From NCBI GenBank assembly GCA_009746045.1, contig RPFO01000178.1:274369-335368 (forward strand): a DNA stretch of 61,000 nt, given 5' to 3'. This document shows, piece by piece, positions 16,530-25,921 of the stretch; the stretch's first letter is position 1; each line of letters opens with the position of its first letter. The stretch is from Mesostigma viride (taxonomy: Eukaryota; Streptophyta; Mesostigmatophyceae; Mesostigmatales; Mesostigmataceae). The notes under the pieces were generated by a model. The model did no database searches, had not been told where the DNA came from, and worked only from the letters and a program-made list of their open reading frames with translations. The translations under genes were made by a program, and so were the position numbers.

Positions 16530-18050
16530 TGGAGATGGAGATAGTGGAGATGCATCTCCATACCCCCCCTCCCTTCTCCCAAAACTTTTCTGGCAGGAAA
16601 TACTCATGCAAATTCCAATATTGTCCCGTGGAATCCTAACTGTCCAATTATAAGTATTTTACGCGATGGTGACGAGTGACAGCATAAGAGGGTGCGCGGG
16701 GCGGTGGAGATAGTGGAGATAGTGGAGATGCATCTCCATACCCCCCCCTCCCTTCTCCCAAAACTTTTCTGGCAGGAAATACTCATGCAAATTCCAATAT
16801 TGTCCCGTGGAATCCTAACTGTCCAATTATAAGTATTTTACGCGATGGTGACGAGTGACAGCATAAGAGGGTGCGCGGGGCGGTGGAGATAGTGGAGATA
16901 GTGGAGATGCATCTCCACCCCCCCCCTCCTCTCGAAAAACTTTCCCGGGCGGGGACGGAGTGGAGATAGTGGAGATAGAGGTGGAGATAGGTACCTCCAC
17001 GACTTCGACCTTTGTTTTCTGAAAAGGAGAAGGATTTTGGAGGAAACGGATAGCGGGATGCGATCAGGCGACTCTCTGGCTTTCCGTGCCCGCCCCTCTC
17101 TCGACCCAGTTCCCACCGGGTGGGGAGAATTCTCGGCATTCGACAGAGTGGAGATAGTGGAGATAGTGGAGATTCATCTCCATACCCCCCCCTCCCTTGA
17201 AAAACTTTTTCCTGGACCAGAGTTCTCGCATCTGCCGCCAAGCACTGTCTCTCTGCTGCCCATAAAATTTTGTATATTTACGACTATTTCTCTCTGCTGC
17301 CCATAAAATTTTGTATACATTCCACGGGAAGTATAAAAGTTTCCCTCTGCTGCCCATAAAATTTTGTATACATTCCACGGGAAGTATAAAAGTTTCCCTC
17401 TGCTGCCCATAAAATTTTGTATATATTCCACGGGAAGTATAAAAGTTTCCCTCTGCTGCCCATAAAATTTTGTATATATTCCACGGGAAGTATAAAAGTT
17501 TCCCTCTGCTGCCCATAAAATTTTGTATATTTATAACTATTTCTCTCTGCTGCCCATAAAATTTTATGTATATTCTTAGCATTTCCCGGCACCTGCCAGC
17601 GCAGAGACTGCATTCCGTTCCAGCCAAAAAAGTTTTTGGAAGGAGGGGGGGGTATGGAGATGCATCTCCACTATCTCCACTATCTCCACTCCGTGGAACC
17701 CCGAGGACTGGCTCTCGAGCACCGAGAAACTTGTCATGAAACCCGGTTTATCAGAATCCTAGAGACTCCCCCTATCCGATCCCGCTGTCCCTTTCCTCCG
17801 AAATCCTTCTCCTTTTCGAAACACAAAGGTCAAAGTGGTGGAGGTACCTATCTCCACCTCCATCTCCACTATCTCCACCCCGTGCTGGCGTCTGTCACCA
17901 TCGCGTAAAATACTTGGAATGGGACAGTTAGGATTCCACGGGACAATATTGGAATTTGCGCGAGTATTTCCTGCCAGAAAAGTTTTAGGAGAAGGGAGGG
18001 GGGGTATGGAGATGAATCTCCACTATCTCCATCTCCACTCCACACTGCCG
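16530..18050. repeat. 1.5 kb inverted-repeat structure with satellite-like arms
   Basis: The left arm (about 16530-17215) contains GTGGAGATA repeats, the palindrome TGGAGATGCATCTCCA (16545-16560, 16723-16738, 16902-16917) and two copies of a 178-base direct repeat with TTGTCCCGTGGAATCC. The right arm (about 17628-18050) carries the same blocks in reverse orientation and order, including the segment with AGGTACCTCCAC and the AGGAGAAGGATTT block. The centre is the AT-rich 53-bp array. Possible replication origin, recombination hotspot or former genome end. Confidence 0.75.
17252..17580. repeat. AT-rich 53-bp tandem array at the centre of the inverted repeat
   Basis: About seven units beginning CTCTGCTGCCCATAAAATT; the four complete ones (53 bases) also contain TTCCACGGGAAGTATAAAAG. 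The outer units are shorter and lack the CCACGGG part. Iteron-like. Confidence 0.85.
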
Positions 18051-18065
18051 CGGGCCTCGTCGCGC

Positions 18066-18362
18066 TTCTCGCATCTGTCACTCCCGTGGACTATGCTCGC
18101 ATCTGTCACTCCCGTGGACTATGCTCGCATCTGTCACTCCCGTGGACTATGCTCGCATCTGTCACTCCCGTGGACTATGCTCGCATCTGTCACTCCCGTG
18201 GACTATGCTCGCATCTGTCACTCCCGTGGACTATGCTTGCGTCTGTCACCTGCCGGACTATGCTTGCGTCTGTCACCTGCCGGACTATGCTTGCGTCTGT
18301 CACTCCCGTGGACTATGCTCGCATCTGTCACTCCCGTGGACTATGCTTGCGTCTGTCACCTA
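18066..18362. repeat. 28-bp tandem array with CCCGTGGAC
   Basis: About ten units of CTGTCACTCCCGTGGACTAT plus GCTCGCAT, two of them with CCTGCCGG in place of CTCCCGTGG. Directly tandem with no unique spacers, so not a CRISPR array. Confidence 0.9.
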
Positions 18363-18405
18363 CCTAGGCTGTTTAGGACTTGTGTTTTTTCGCGAAAGTT
18401 TGGGT

Positions 18406-18436
18406 GACTCATTGTTGAGATTGGGCTCATTGTTGG
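18406..18436 (-). terminator. 3' element of the 18520-19947 gene
   Basis: The minus strand reads CCAACAATGAGCCC then CAACAATGAGTC, preceded by TTATTTTTTAATGAAAAAAC, about 80 bases after the stop codon. It matches the region after the 20702 gene (TTATTTTTATTAATGAAAAA ... CCAACAATGAGTC). Confidence 0.5.
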
Positions 18437-18519
18437 ACTTGTGTTTTTTCATTAAAAAATAAAGGATAGATTACACCCCGTCACGGGGCTAGACTAAGTG
18501 TGTACGAGGACATCCTAAT

Positions 18520-19947
18520 TTACACAACCCTGGCCACCTTGGCGCGAGAACGGGTCACCATCTTCTCCATCTCCCCGCGCTTCCGCGAGGAGCTGCGCAG
18601 GATCATCTGTGTGATCTGCACGACCGGCGCCTGCTCCACAGCCTGCACCACTGGCGCCTGCTCCTCCTGGCGCCACATGCAGAAGGCGGACGGAATGCCC
18701 TCTGCCTTCCTCCTCTCCTCCTGCAACATCTTCTCCTCGCGCTCCTTCTTCTCCTTCTGCCTCCTCTCCTCCTGCAGCTCCCTCTCCTCCTGCTCAAACA
18801 GCCTCGACAGCATCATGGTCTTGTGCATCAAGCGCTCGGCACGCATTTCTGCGACCTCCTCCTCCGTCGTTGCTGGGTGCTTCTCATACTCCCTCAGCTC
18901 CTCCAAGCACTCCTCCTGCAACCGCGCCTGGTAGATTGGAAACTCGTACATGACCCTCTGCTCCAAAGGGATCGCAGCGCGCTCCTTCTTGATCTCCGCC
19001 AGCACCGGGGTCAGGCACCAAGCGGGCAAGGCCCTGAACCCCTTGTGGACCCAATAGGGGACGCACTCGGAGGCCTTCTCCATCCTCTCGGATTCCATCG
19101 GGTCCCGGGAGGGATTCCGCATGTGCACCTTGAACCGGATATCCCTCAGCCTGCGAACGACTTCCTCCATGTTCTTGATCGCCGGCTTGATGCTCTCGCT
19201 GGTGTCGAGCTGCTCCTCCGAAGGCGCGGACATGTTGAATTCCATCCTGGACTTGGTAAGCATCCAGATGAGGTTGGAGTGCATCCTCGGGTTGTGGTTC
19301 ACGAAGAACTTCAAAGCGGAAGGCCTGCCCCCGTCGCAGTCGATGGAGTACCTCGACGCGGACGCGCTGAGTTCTTTCTTGCCGTCTTCGGCCTCCCTCA
19401 TCTCGAGCCAGATGCGCCTCTCGTCGAAAAAGTCCTTCCTGCGCACCAGCTCCTTGATGTCCAGCTTCTGGCCCAGCTTCTCGGCGTCTTTGGCGCTCCT
19501 TGCGTGCATAAAGCCGTTCCAACAGATCTCCTTGGTGGTGTCGCAGAGGAGCTCGATCGTCTTCTCCCTCTGCATGTGCGCCTTCTCCACCAGCTCGTCG
19601 TTGAGGCCGAGCTCGATCTTGTCGTTCCAGTTCTTGGCGTCGCATGACCACGTAATGAAGGTACCCCGCGGAGTCGGCGTGGTGCGGATTTTGGGCGGCT
19701 CGTTGTAGAGCTGCACGGACTTCTGGAAAACGCTGCGAGCCTTCTTCAAGCCGTGAAGGGAGGTGCGATGGCGCTTGAACTTGTCGGTGGAAGGCCTCCC
19801 GCTGTACTCGTAGAGGAGAAAAGGGATAGGCTTCTTGAAATTGCCGAAATGCGCCTCGCCTCTGGCCAGAAAAACTTCGCGCTTGAGGAAGATATCCCGC
19901 TCGCACAGGAGGATGGCGAGATCCGAGGGGCCTTGGTATTCCGCCAT
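18520..19947 (-). CDS. Hypothetical coiled-coil protein, GC-rich block gene 2
   Basis: 475 residues. I chose the ATG at 19947 because a TATAAAA box lies 80 bases upstream (minus strand, 20028-20034); the frame continues further upstream only through promoter repeats. The N-terminal half is a mixed alpha/beta-like region (AILLCERDIFLKREVFLA, PRGTFITWSCDAKNW). Residues about 340-430 are a Glu/Arg coiled coil with runs such as EERRQKEKKEREEK. Two copies of EQAPVVQ follow, and a basic tail (SSSRKRGEMEKMVTRSRAK) could be a nuclear signal. No family recognised. Confidence 0.75.
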   Translation of the reverse strand: MAEYQGPSDLAILLCERDIFLKREVFLARGEAHFGNFKKPIPFLLYEYSGRPSTDKFKRHRTSLHGLKKARSVFQKSVQLYNEPPKIRTTPTPRGTFITWSCDAKNWNDKIELGLNDELVEKAHMQREKTIELLCDTTKEICWNGFMHARSAKDAEKLGQKLDIKELVRRKDFFDERRIWLEMREAEDGKKELSASASRYSIDCDGGRPSALKFFVNHNPRMHSNLIWMLTKSRMEFNMSAPSEEQLDTSESIKPAIKNMEEVVRRLRDIRFKVHMRNPSRDPMESERMEKASECVPYWVHKGFRALPAWCLTPVLAEIKKERAAIPLEQRVMYEFPIYQARLQEECLEELREYEKHPATTEEEVAEMRAERLMHKTMMLSRLFEQEERELQEERRQKEKKEREEKMLQEERRKAEGIPSAFCMWRQEEQAPVVQAVEQAPVVQITQMILRSSSRKRGEMEKMVTRSRAKVARVV

Positions 19948-20701
19948 AGCTGCGAAAGTGTGAGAGGAGAGTGTTGGGTGCGTTGAGCGAGTGGGATGCG
20001 AGTGGCGAGACGAGGTGGGGAGGCGCCTTTTATACCTTGCTGCCACTTCTTGACGAGATCTCCCGTGGTCGAGTGCTGAAGTCCGCATATCGCTTCGTGG
20101 CGAGCCACGAGCCGCTAGATAGGCGCGTGCAACCGTAACCGTCGTCGTAACCGCGCAAAAGTGTCCCGTGGACACTGGCGACCACGGGAATTTTTCTTCT
20201 AGAAGCGTAACCGTAAATATCTTGTCCCCGTGGACACTGGCGACCACGGGATTTTTTTCCGCTAGAAGCGTAACCGTAACTATCTTGTCCCCGTAGACCG
20301 TGGAAGGCCACGGGATTTTTTCCGCGGCGGCGTAACCGTAACTATCCGATTCCGTAACCGCCGGATATTTTTCCCCGTGGCTGCGTGGCCGCGAAAACCC
20401 TGTCCCCGTGGACAACGTAACCGCCAGATATTTTCCTCGTGGTTCCGTAACCGCAAAAACCCTGCCCCCGTGGACAAAGTAACCGCCGGAAAGTTCTCCC
20501 GTGGCTGCGTGGCCGCGAAAATAAATATCCCCGTGGTGGACCGCGGCCAGGTAACGGCCGAAAAGTGGCTACGTGGCTAATTCAGCACCTTGTAACCGCC
20601 GCGGCGGCCTGGAAGGTATAAAACCCGGTGCACGACCACGGGGCTCTCACCTCGCTCTCACTATCACCTGATCTCTAACTCTCTCTCTCTCTCTCTCAGC
20701 T
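19948..20701. promoter_or_regulatory. Bidirectional promoter with at least 12 GTAACSG boxes and CCCGTGG palindromes
   Basis: Between divergent genes 2 and 3 of the GC-rich block. It holds at least twelve GTAAC(C/G)G boxes (about 20128-20592), repeated inverted repeats CCCGTGG-x(9-11)-CCACGGG (near 20165, 20230 and 20290, the last diverged), and further CCCGTGGAC boxes at 20404, 20467 and 20530. Two outward TATAAAA boxes lie at 20617-20623 (plus) and 20028-20034 (minus). The plus-side leader is an almost pure CT tract. GTAACSG resembles MYB-type sites (YAACKG); whether a MYB protein binds is unknown. Confidence 0.7.
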
Positions 20702-21583
20702 ATGGCCAACCAGATCGTTTCTCAAGTGTACAAAGTCCCAGAGCTTTACGAACTCCGTGAGAAAACGGATCCATTTGGTGACTTCTCCGAGTTCAGGGTC
20801 TTGTGCGTGGGGGAGTTCGCTGAGGTGGGTCAACTGGTGGCTCAAACCGCGGAAACGGGGATGAGGATGATGACCAAGGTGACAGCTCACGTTATGGATC
20901 AATTTGCAGTAATGGGGGGCTTTCCAGACTCTTTGGAAATGCTTTTTGCCCACTGCGCGCTCGTTTCCCCGACTCAGCTCAAGAACGGCCGTTCCGTGCG
21001 CTCTCATGAGGAGACCATGCTGCCCGGGAAAATAAAACAAGGGCCCGTTCTTAAGAAGATAAGGCCTCTCGCCTATGAAGCGTTTTGGCATCATGAATTG
21101 GATCCGATTGGCAACCCGATTCCGCTCAAGGTCAACTTCCCCGTATCCTCCCGGCAGCCTAAACCGATTCTCAAGGTGGGCATCATCTGGGCTCCGGCCT
21201 ACTCCGTGCTGGATTGGTTCACGATGTTCAACTTTACCCAGGAGGATATGGTTCCCTCCGCCCCCGGCGCGCCGAAGACGCGCTTGGAGAGAGTTCATGA
21301 AAAGTTTCACCTCCCCATGCCCGGTTCGTGGACGCCTATCACCACGTACCTGACTTCCGTTAGCCAGCTCGAGGACCCCCCTGCAAAAATCAAGGAAATT
21401 CAACTCGAGAATGCGATGGCTTGGGGGGAGATTCGGGATGCTGAGAATCGTGCCTGGCAGGAGCAGTGCCAGAGGATCCGGGAAGACCACATTGCTAGGA
21501 TGCACGCCGAGATGGCCAAGGCCAATCCTTCCACTGAAATTGTCGTTGCTGGAAAGCAAGTGGATGTATCTCTGGTTCAGTAA
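20702..21583 (+). CDS. Hypothetical protein, GC-rich block gene 3
   Basis: 293 residues from the first ATG after the CT leader, 79 bases beyond the TATA box. Globular, with aromatic and hydrophobic residues evenly spread (LIWAPAYSVLDWFTMFNFTQ type) and a helical C-terminus (MAWGEIRDAENRAWQEQCQR). No signal peptide, no membrane segment and no Cys/His motif. The antisense frame is also open, but this strand has the promoter and the 3' element. Unknown function; a structural protein is one possibility. Confidence 0.75.
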   Translation: MANQIVSQVYKVPELYELREKTDPFGDFSEFRVLCVGEFAEVGQLVAQTAETGMRMMTKVTAHVMDQFAVMGGFPDSLEMLFAHCALVSPTQLKNGRSVRSHEETMLPGKIKQGPVLKKIRPLAYEAFWHHELDPIGNPIPLKVNFPVSSRQPKPILKVGIIWAPAYSVLDWFTMFNFTQEDMVPSAPGAPKTRLERVHEKFHLPMPGSWTPITTYLTSVSQLEDPPAKIKEIQLENAMAWGEIRDAENRAWQEQCQRIREDHIARMHAEMAKANPSTEIVVAGKQVDVSLVQ

Positions 21584-21640
21584 ATGATCCTTGTGTATTA
21601 TTTTTATTAATGAAAAACCATTTTCACATAAACTTGAATA

Positions 21641-21653
21641 CCAACAATGAGTC
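21641..21653 (+). terminator. CCAACAATGAGTC 3' element of the 20702 gene
   Basis: 58 bases after the stop, downstream of TTTTTATTAATGAAAAACC. Same element as at 16496-16506 and 18406-18436. Confidence 0.5.
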
Positions 21654-21715
21654 AATCACAATTGCATGCCAAGTGGCAAATTACTTCAAGTAGTATTTCA
21701 GGACGGGTCCGTACA

Positions 21716-21967
21716 CTATCCGTAAGTCGTAACTGAAACCCTTTGGATAAGTCCGTACGGCGTCGCGTCGTTTGTAACCGTATTCCCGTCGTTAAGGCCG
21801 TACAGCGCCGCGCCGCTCGTAACCGAAATCCAGTGGATAAGTAACCGAAACTCTGTGTCCCCGTGGACAGCCGCTCCCGAGAGGTACAAAGACTCCAAGT
21901 TTGCGACTTGTTTCCCATCTCGCTCTCGTTTTCTCTCGCGCAATCCCTCTTGCACTCTCATCCATCC
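21716..21967 (+). promoter_or_regulatory. Promoter of GC-rich block gene 4
   Basis: Four GTAAC-type boxes (about 21728, 21773, 21818 and 21840), one CCCCGTGGACAG box (21859-21870), a TATA-like GTACAAAG at 21884-21891 and a TCTCGCTCTC-rich leader up to the ATG at 21968. Confidence 0.6.
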
Positions 21968-22945
21968 ATGGCTCCCGCTACCAGGTCCTCTGTTCGCCTC
22001 AACAACACCCCGCTGTTCCCTCTCTCCTTGGCAGCCATATCCAAGCGAAAGAAGCACGCCTGCAAGAAGCCTGTCCTCGTGGAGCACAGCGACGAGTCGA
22101 ACCCCGTCAAGGACTCCGCTTTCGACTTGGTGAGGCCGCGTATCTGCGACACCTGTTTCCACATGCCGACGGACTTTTTCTACCTCTTCAAAAACGACCA
22201 AGGCTCCGTCGAGTGCAAGTGCGATGGCTGCGTCAAGGCCATCCCTCAAATCGCCGACTTCGTGCACAAGTACTCGGATTCGCTCATGCGCTACCGAGTC
22301 CCTGAGCAAGATACGCCACCTCGCCGCTCCTATTCGTGCGTGGAGTGCATGTCGTACGTCACTGGAGCTGCCTTCGTCCACGATACGCCTGCAACGCAGC
22401 ACATGCGCAACAAGACCACTCTGTGCGAGCCCTGCTACCAAAAGAAGGTCGTGATCGCAATTCGCAAGTTGAAAGTGGCCGACAACGAAGTCAGAACAGA
22501 AAAGGAGAACGAGCTCGTGCAGAGTTTCGTGAGGGACTGGAAGATGGACACGCAGGCCGGTGAGCAAGGGACTTCTCTCTACCTGCAGAACTCGAACGTT
22601 GCGAGCTGTTGGCCCCCGAAGGAGTGCTCCACCTGCACGGTGAGGTTCTTGCACGACGTCATGTCTGCCTATATTGTCCCGGACCAGTTCTCGGACCAGA
22701 TCCGCGTCCGCTGCCACAATTGCGCAAGGAACGCGCCCTTCAAGGCGAAGATCCTCTTGGAGGGGTACAGCCAAGACAACGGCTTGAAGAAGCTCCTGGA
22801 AAAACCCAAAGACCAGAGGGACGAGTTTGTCCCCTTTGGAGTCAACTTGCAGCCCATGAACAGAGCCGAGGAGAAGCAGTTCCTCCGCGGCGTGCTTGAC
22901 CTTCTCGTGACTGAGGGAATTCCTACGCTCTTCGGGCGCAAGTGA
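21968..22945 (+). CDS. Protein with three CxxC...CxxC zinc-ribbon-like modules, GC-rich block gene 4
   Basis: 325 residues from the ATG at 21968; the open frame extends upstream only through leader sequence. Three modules each pair two CxxC knuckles: CDTCFHMPTDFF... CDGC (about residues 60-87), CVECMSYVTGAAF... CEPC (about 124-157) and CSTCTVRFLHDV... CHNC (about 221-256). Each has hydrophobic residues after the first knuckle, so they look like internal repeats of one fold. A basic N-terminus (SKRKKHACKK) precedes them. The first gene of the block has a similar single module. Likely nucleic-acid or protein binding; inferred. Confidence 0.75.
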   Translation: MAPATRSSVRLNNTPLFPLSLAAISKRKKHACKKPVLVEHSDESNPVKDSAFDLVRPRICDTCFHMPTDFFYLFKNDQGSVECKCDGCVKAIPQIADFVHKYSDSLMRYRVPEQDTPPRRSYSCVECMSYVTGAAFVHDTPATQHMRNKTTLCEPCYQKKVVIAIRKLKVADNEVRTEKENELVQSFVRDWKMDTQAGEQGTSLYLQNSNVASCWPPKECSTCTVRFLHDVMSAYIVPDQFSDQIRVRCHNCARNAPFKAKILLEGYSQDNGLKKLLEKPKDQRDEFVPFGVNLQPMNRAEEKQFLRGVLDLLVTEGIPTLFGRK

Positions 22946-23000
22946 TGCAGTATAGGAAACACGATTGAGTGATATTATTTATTTTTATAATAAAAAGACC

Positions 23001-23189
23001 ATGATCATTGTGTCCATCATCAAAGCATTATTGCTGTACTATCTCATTTGCGTCAACCTCTCCTTAGCATGGGAACACTTGTACATGGAACACACGCGCA
23101 AATCGTTTGACAAATTCCCTTGGAATAAGCGTATTCTCCTAGTGCTGGTGTTCTCCCCCGCAGTCCCGTTCGGGTTACTCGGCTTTTAG
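23001..23189 (+). CDS. Small membrane protein, tandem copy 1
   Basis: 62 residues; I chose the internal ATG at 23001 because the paralogue starts at the equivalent place and both are preceded by AATAAAAAGACC/AATGAAAAGACA. Hydrophobic N-terminal segment (MIIVSIIKALLLYYLI), charged loop (YMEHTRKSFDKFPWNKR), second hydrophobic segment. Possibly a two-pass or signal-anchored membrane peptide. Function unknown. Confidence 0.7.
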   Translation: MIIVSIIKALLLYYLICVNLSLAWEHLYMEHTRKSFDKFPWNKRILLVLVFSPAVPFGLLGF

Positions 23190-23232
23190 GCGCAACCCCG
23201 ATTGGCAAAATTATGTCCATAATGAAAAGACA

Positions 23233-23436
23233 ATGATCATTGTGTCCATCATCAAAGCACTACTGCTGTACTATCTCATACTCGCGAACATAGCCTTAGC
23301 ATACGACCACCTGTATTCAGGGCACACGCGCGAATCGTACGAAAACTACCCCTTATCTAAACGTATTAAGCTTGCATTGTTCACGCCCGTATTTATTCCG
23401 GCCATGGTCCTATTCGGGGGGCCTTGGAGGCGCTAA
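23233..23436 (+). CDS. Small membrane protein, tandem copy 2
   Basis: 67 residues, paralogue of the previous gene, with an almost identical first 16 codons, a similar loop (YSGHTRESYENYPLSKR) and a second hydrophobic segment (LALFTPVFIPAMVLF). The 232-base spacing and the conserved upstream bases show a tandem duplication. It is the last virus-like gene before the repeat-rich DNA. Confidence 0.7.
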   Translation: MIIVSIIKALLLYYLILANIALAYDHLYSGHTRESYENYPLSKRIKLALFTPVFIPAMVLFGGPWRR

Positions 23437-24062
23437 CCCCCCACCCGCTGGGAGACCACGGGACTTAGCCGATTTTCACAAGTCGCGCAACCCGGGAAAA
23501 CGGGTCACTTTCGCGGAGCGTAGGTAGCTACCAGCAAGGAATCGAACATAGGACCTTTGGCATGATTTCGTGGCTGTGTGAGTCACATATTCACCCCGCT
23601 GTGTGCTGGGATTGGCTGATACTCATATTTTCCCATTTTACATCTCTGGTCTATAATTGGATAATAAATATACCCACTTACCCGAAATTATCCAGGATAT
23701 TCATATCGTCCTGGCTATGGTTAGCTTACTTGCCCACGCTCCTTTTTATGATATGCTCACACGGGTCTTATTATTGCACCCATGCACAGAACTTGCCGGA
23801 TCGTCTACCGTGTCCGATTGCTGCTGTGGCTTGCCTCTGGCATGAAGGAGAAAGGGGGTTTTTGCCCTTTCTTCCTGTTGTGCACATACAGCCACGAGCC
23901 ACGAGATAGCCATGGCTGACGGTGGAGCTCATAACTTTCACGTTTGGGCCCCAAATTCGGCCGTGAATATCACAATCGCTTCGTCTTTCTAAGACGCAGA
24001 CACGCTGATATAATTTTCCGACGCTGTTACGCAATATATGGCGAGCAAACGCTCGTCCGCGC
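23437..24062. other. Boundary region between virus-like and host-like DNA
   Basis: No supported gene. It has one GACCACGGGAC box (23450-23460) of the GC-rich-block type, then on the minus strand GGTCCTATGTTCGATTCC (about 23499-23516), which looks like a tRNA T-arm or B box but lacks a paired stem. Base style changes here. Possible junction, or a tRNA-derived remnant. Confidence 0.4.
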
Positions 24063-25493
24063 AATGGTCAGCCTGGCGGCTGCTCTCAGCCCTGAAAATA
24101 CGTCTGCAGCTCCGGCTGCAGCTTCGCCCTCCGGCCCAGAAGGCAGCGGCGCCAATAGCCAAGCCCTAGTGATCGCCCAGCCCCCTGCGCTTGCCTCGCC
24201 CGCCGCATCGCCTGAGCCCAAGCGCAGTCGCCCTGCCGAGCCGGACTGTGAGGAGTACGACTTTGACGCCAGCCATGCAGCCCGGCTTTTTCGACAACGC
24301 CTCGCATCCTGGCCTGCGTGTTTTTTGGATCGCACGCCTCGCTTACGAGACTGTGCAAGCAGCTCTTCATCCAGGGTTGCCTCTTCAGTGCTTTCCAGAG
24401 GCGCACTTACACTTTCGACTCCATCCTCAAACTCGGCCGCTCCCACCTTCAGCAATACGCCCTCTTCTCCCTCCTTGGACGCTCCATCGAGGAGCTCTGG
24501 CCCCCCCCAGCCCCTCACCACCACCTTGACCGAATCCTCCATCTGCTCACTCCTCGAGCAGCACGTCACTGGCCCGGCCCCTCGCTGCAGATGTGGCGGC
24601 CATGGGCAGCACGCTGACTGCCGAGCTCCCCCTCCTCTCCACCATCTCCACCGCCACCTCCACCCTCCTCGCCTCCTCCACCGCCCCCCCCCCCTCCTCC
24701 GACGCCCTCACCGCCCAGCTCCGCGACATCGATCGACCAGCGCCTCAAGGACTCAGCCATCGCCAGGGAGACTGTGCCTGCAAAACACCGCTGGCATCAC
24801 CGCCCAGGCGGTGAAGGACATTGCCGCCAAGCCAGCCCCCGCTGGCCTGCATGGCTGGCGCTGCTCCTCCCATGCATGCACCCAGACCTGGGCGGACATC
24901 ATTGCTTAAGCAACACACCACCTCCACCACCTCCGCCGTCGCAGCACAGCTCCACTGAGCAGCAGACGCTCGACCTCCGCGAGGAGGCCGAGCTCGCCAA
25001 GGGCAGCCTTAACGTCATCGTCAAGAACTTCGACGAGGTGGAAGGGGAGAATTCCGAGAAGCTTGCCAAGGCGTTTGAGAGAGAAATCCTTGGTCGCATG
25101 GGCCTTCTTGGTGAGATCAAGCTGGTCGCCCACCGTCTTCCCCGCGCGCGCGGTAAGGCAGGGGCGCCTCCGCTTCTTCTCACCTTTAAGAACCCGGCGG
25201 ACAAGATTTCCTTTCTCAGACGCCGCAAGCGGCTCGATCGAGAAGACTCACTTCACCCTGGACAACGACTTGACCCTAGCTGGCGCAACAACAACGGCGA
25301 CGGGAGCTATGGCCGACCTATACCTGAGTCCCTAGCTCCGGCAGACCACGGCGGGGATGTCAGCCGGTGTATTGGAAGGGCGCGGCCATCTACGTCGGCC
25401 ACAAGCCCTGCCTGCCCTGCATGGCACGCGACCCCCGCGGCCCCAGCGTCTCCAGCTAGACCGCCCCAGCTTAGGGGAATACAGCAGCAGTAG
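24063..25493 (+). pseudogene. Decayed non-LTR retrotransposon ORF1-like region
   Basis: A GC-rich stretch that stays protein-like only by changing frame several times (near 24318, 24600, 24780). The last part (about 24950-25230) reads ELAKGSLNVIVKNFDEVEGE, then a spacing and composition like the RRM-type domain of LINE ORF1 proteins (VIVxNF... RLPRARGK... PLLLTFKNPADKISFLRRRK). The upstream part is Ala/Ser/Pro-rich. No intact start. The ORF1 assignment rests on this domain only. Confidence 0.45.
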
Positions 25494-25921
25494 TGTAGAA
25501 TAGTTAGGCCTAGCCACCGTGGCCTTGTACATGCATGTACGCCTACTACAGGCATTATACCAGCTGATGCATGAGCATTATTTAGGCATGTACATGTGTG
25601 CCTCTGATGTGCCCCACACCAGATGATGCCTAGCTTTATTTAGTTAATATGCTCAGGTGCCCACGCAGAGAGCTACTCTCTGCTGAGACGCCATGCCCTA
25701 GCTTCTGTATAGCCATGCTGATCTTCCACCCCATGCCAGGCCCCCTTTGCGCTCTGAGAGATCACGGTGGTGCAGGTGCACTTGGTGCATCGATCTAGAG
25801 CAGGTGTAGTTTACATCCTACCCTTGCAGGAAGTAGCCCAGAGTGTATTAGTAGCCATATACCGTTTCTCAGGGATATGTGCTACATCTTATTATACTCC
25901 CAACGAAGTTCTGTCCCAATC

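Noticed and set aside
17064-17627. Minus frame with repeated FYGQQRE/NFMGSRGK units
   Set aside because: It is only the translation of the 53-bp tandem array.
18066-18362. CRISPR-like array of 28-bp repeats
   Set aside because: Units are directly tandem with no unique spacers, in a eukaryotic or viral context, and no cas genes are present.
18823-19906. Long shadow frames opposite and within the 18520-19947 gene
   Set aside because: Their products are His/Arg/Leu-rich translations of GC-rich codons in the wrong frame; no promoter support.
20696-21655. 319-codon antisense frame opposite the 20702 gene
   Set aside because: No promoter or 3' element on that strand; the plus frame has both and a more natural composition.
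21716-22774. 352-codon antisense frame opposite the 21968 gene
   Set aside because: Runs into the promoter region of the plus gene and its product lacks the ordered CxxC modules; shadow frame.
23490-23565. A complete tRNA gene on the minus strand at the boundary
   Set aside because: Only a B-box-like stretch is present; T stem, anticodon arm and acceptor cannot be paired.
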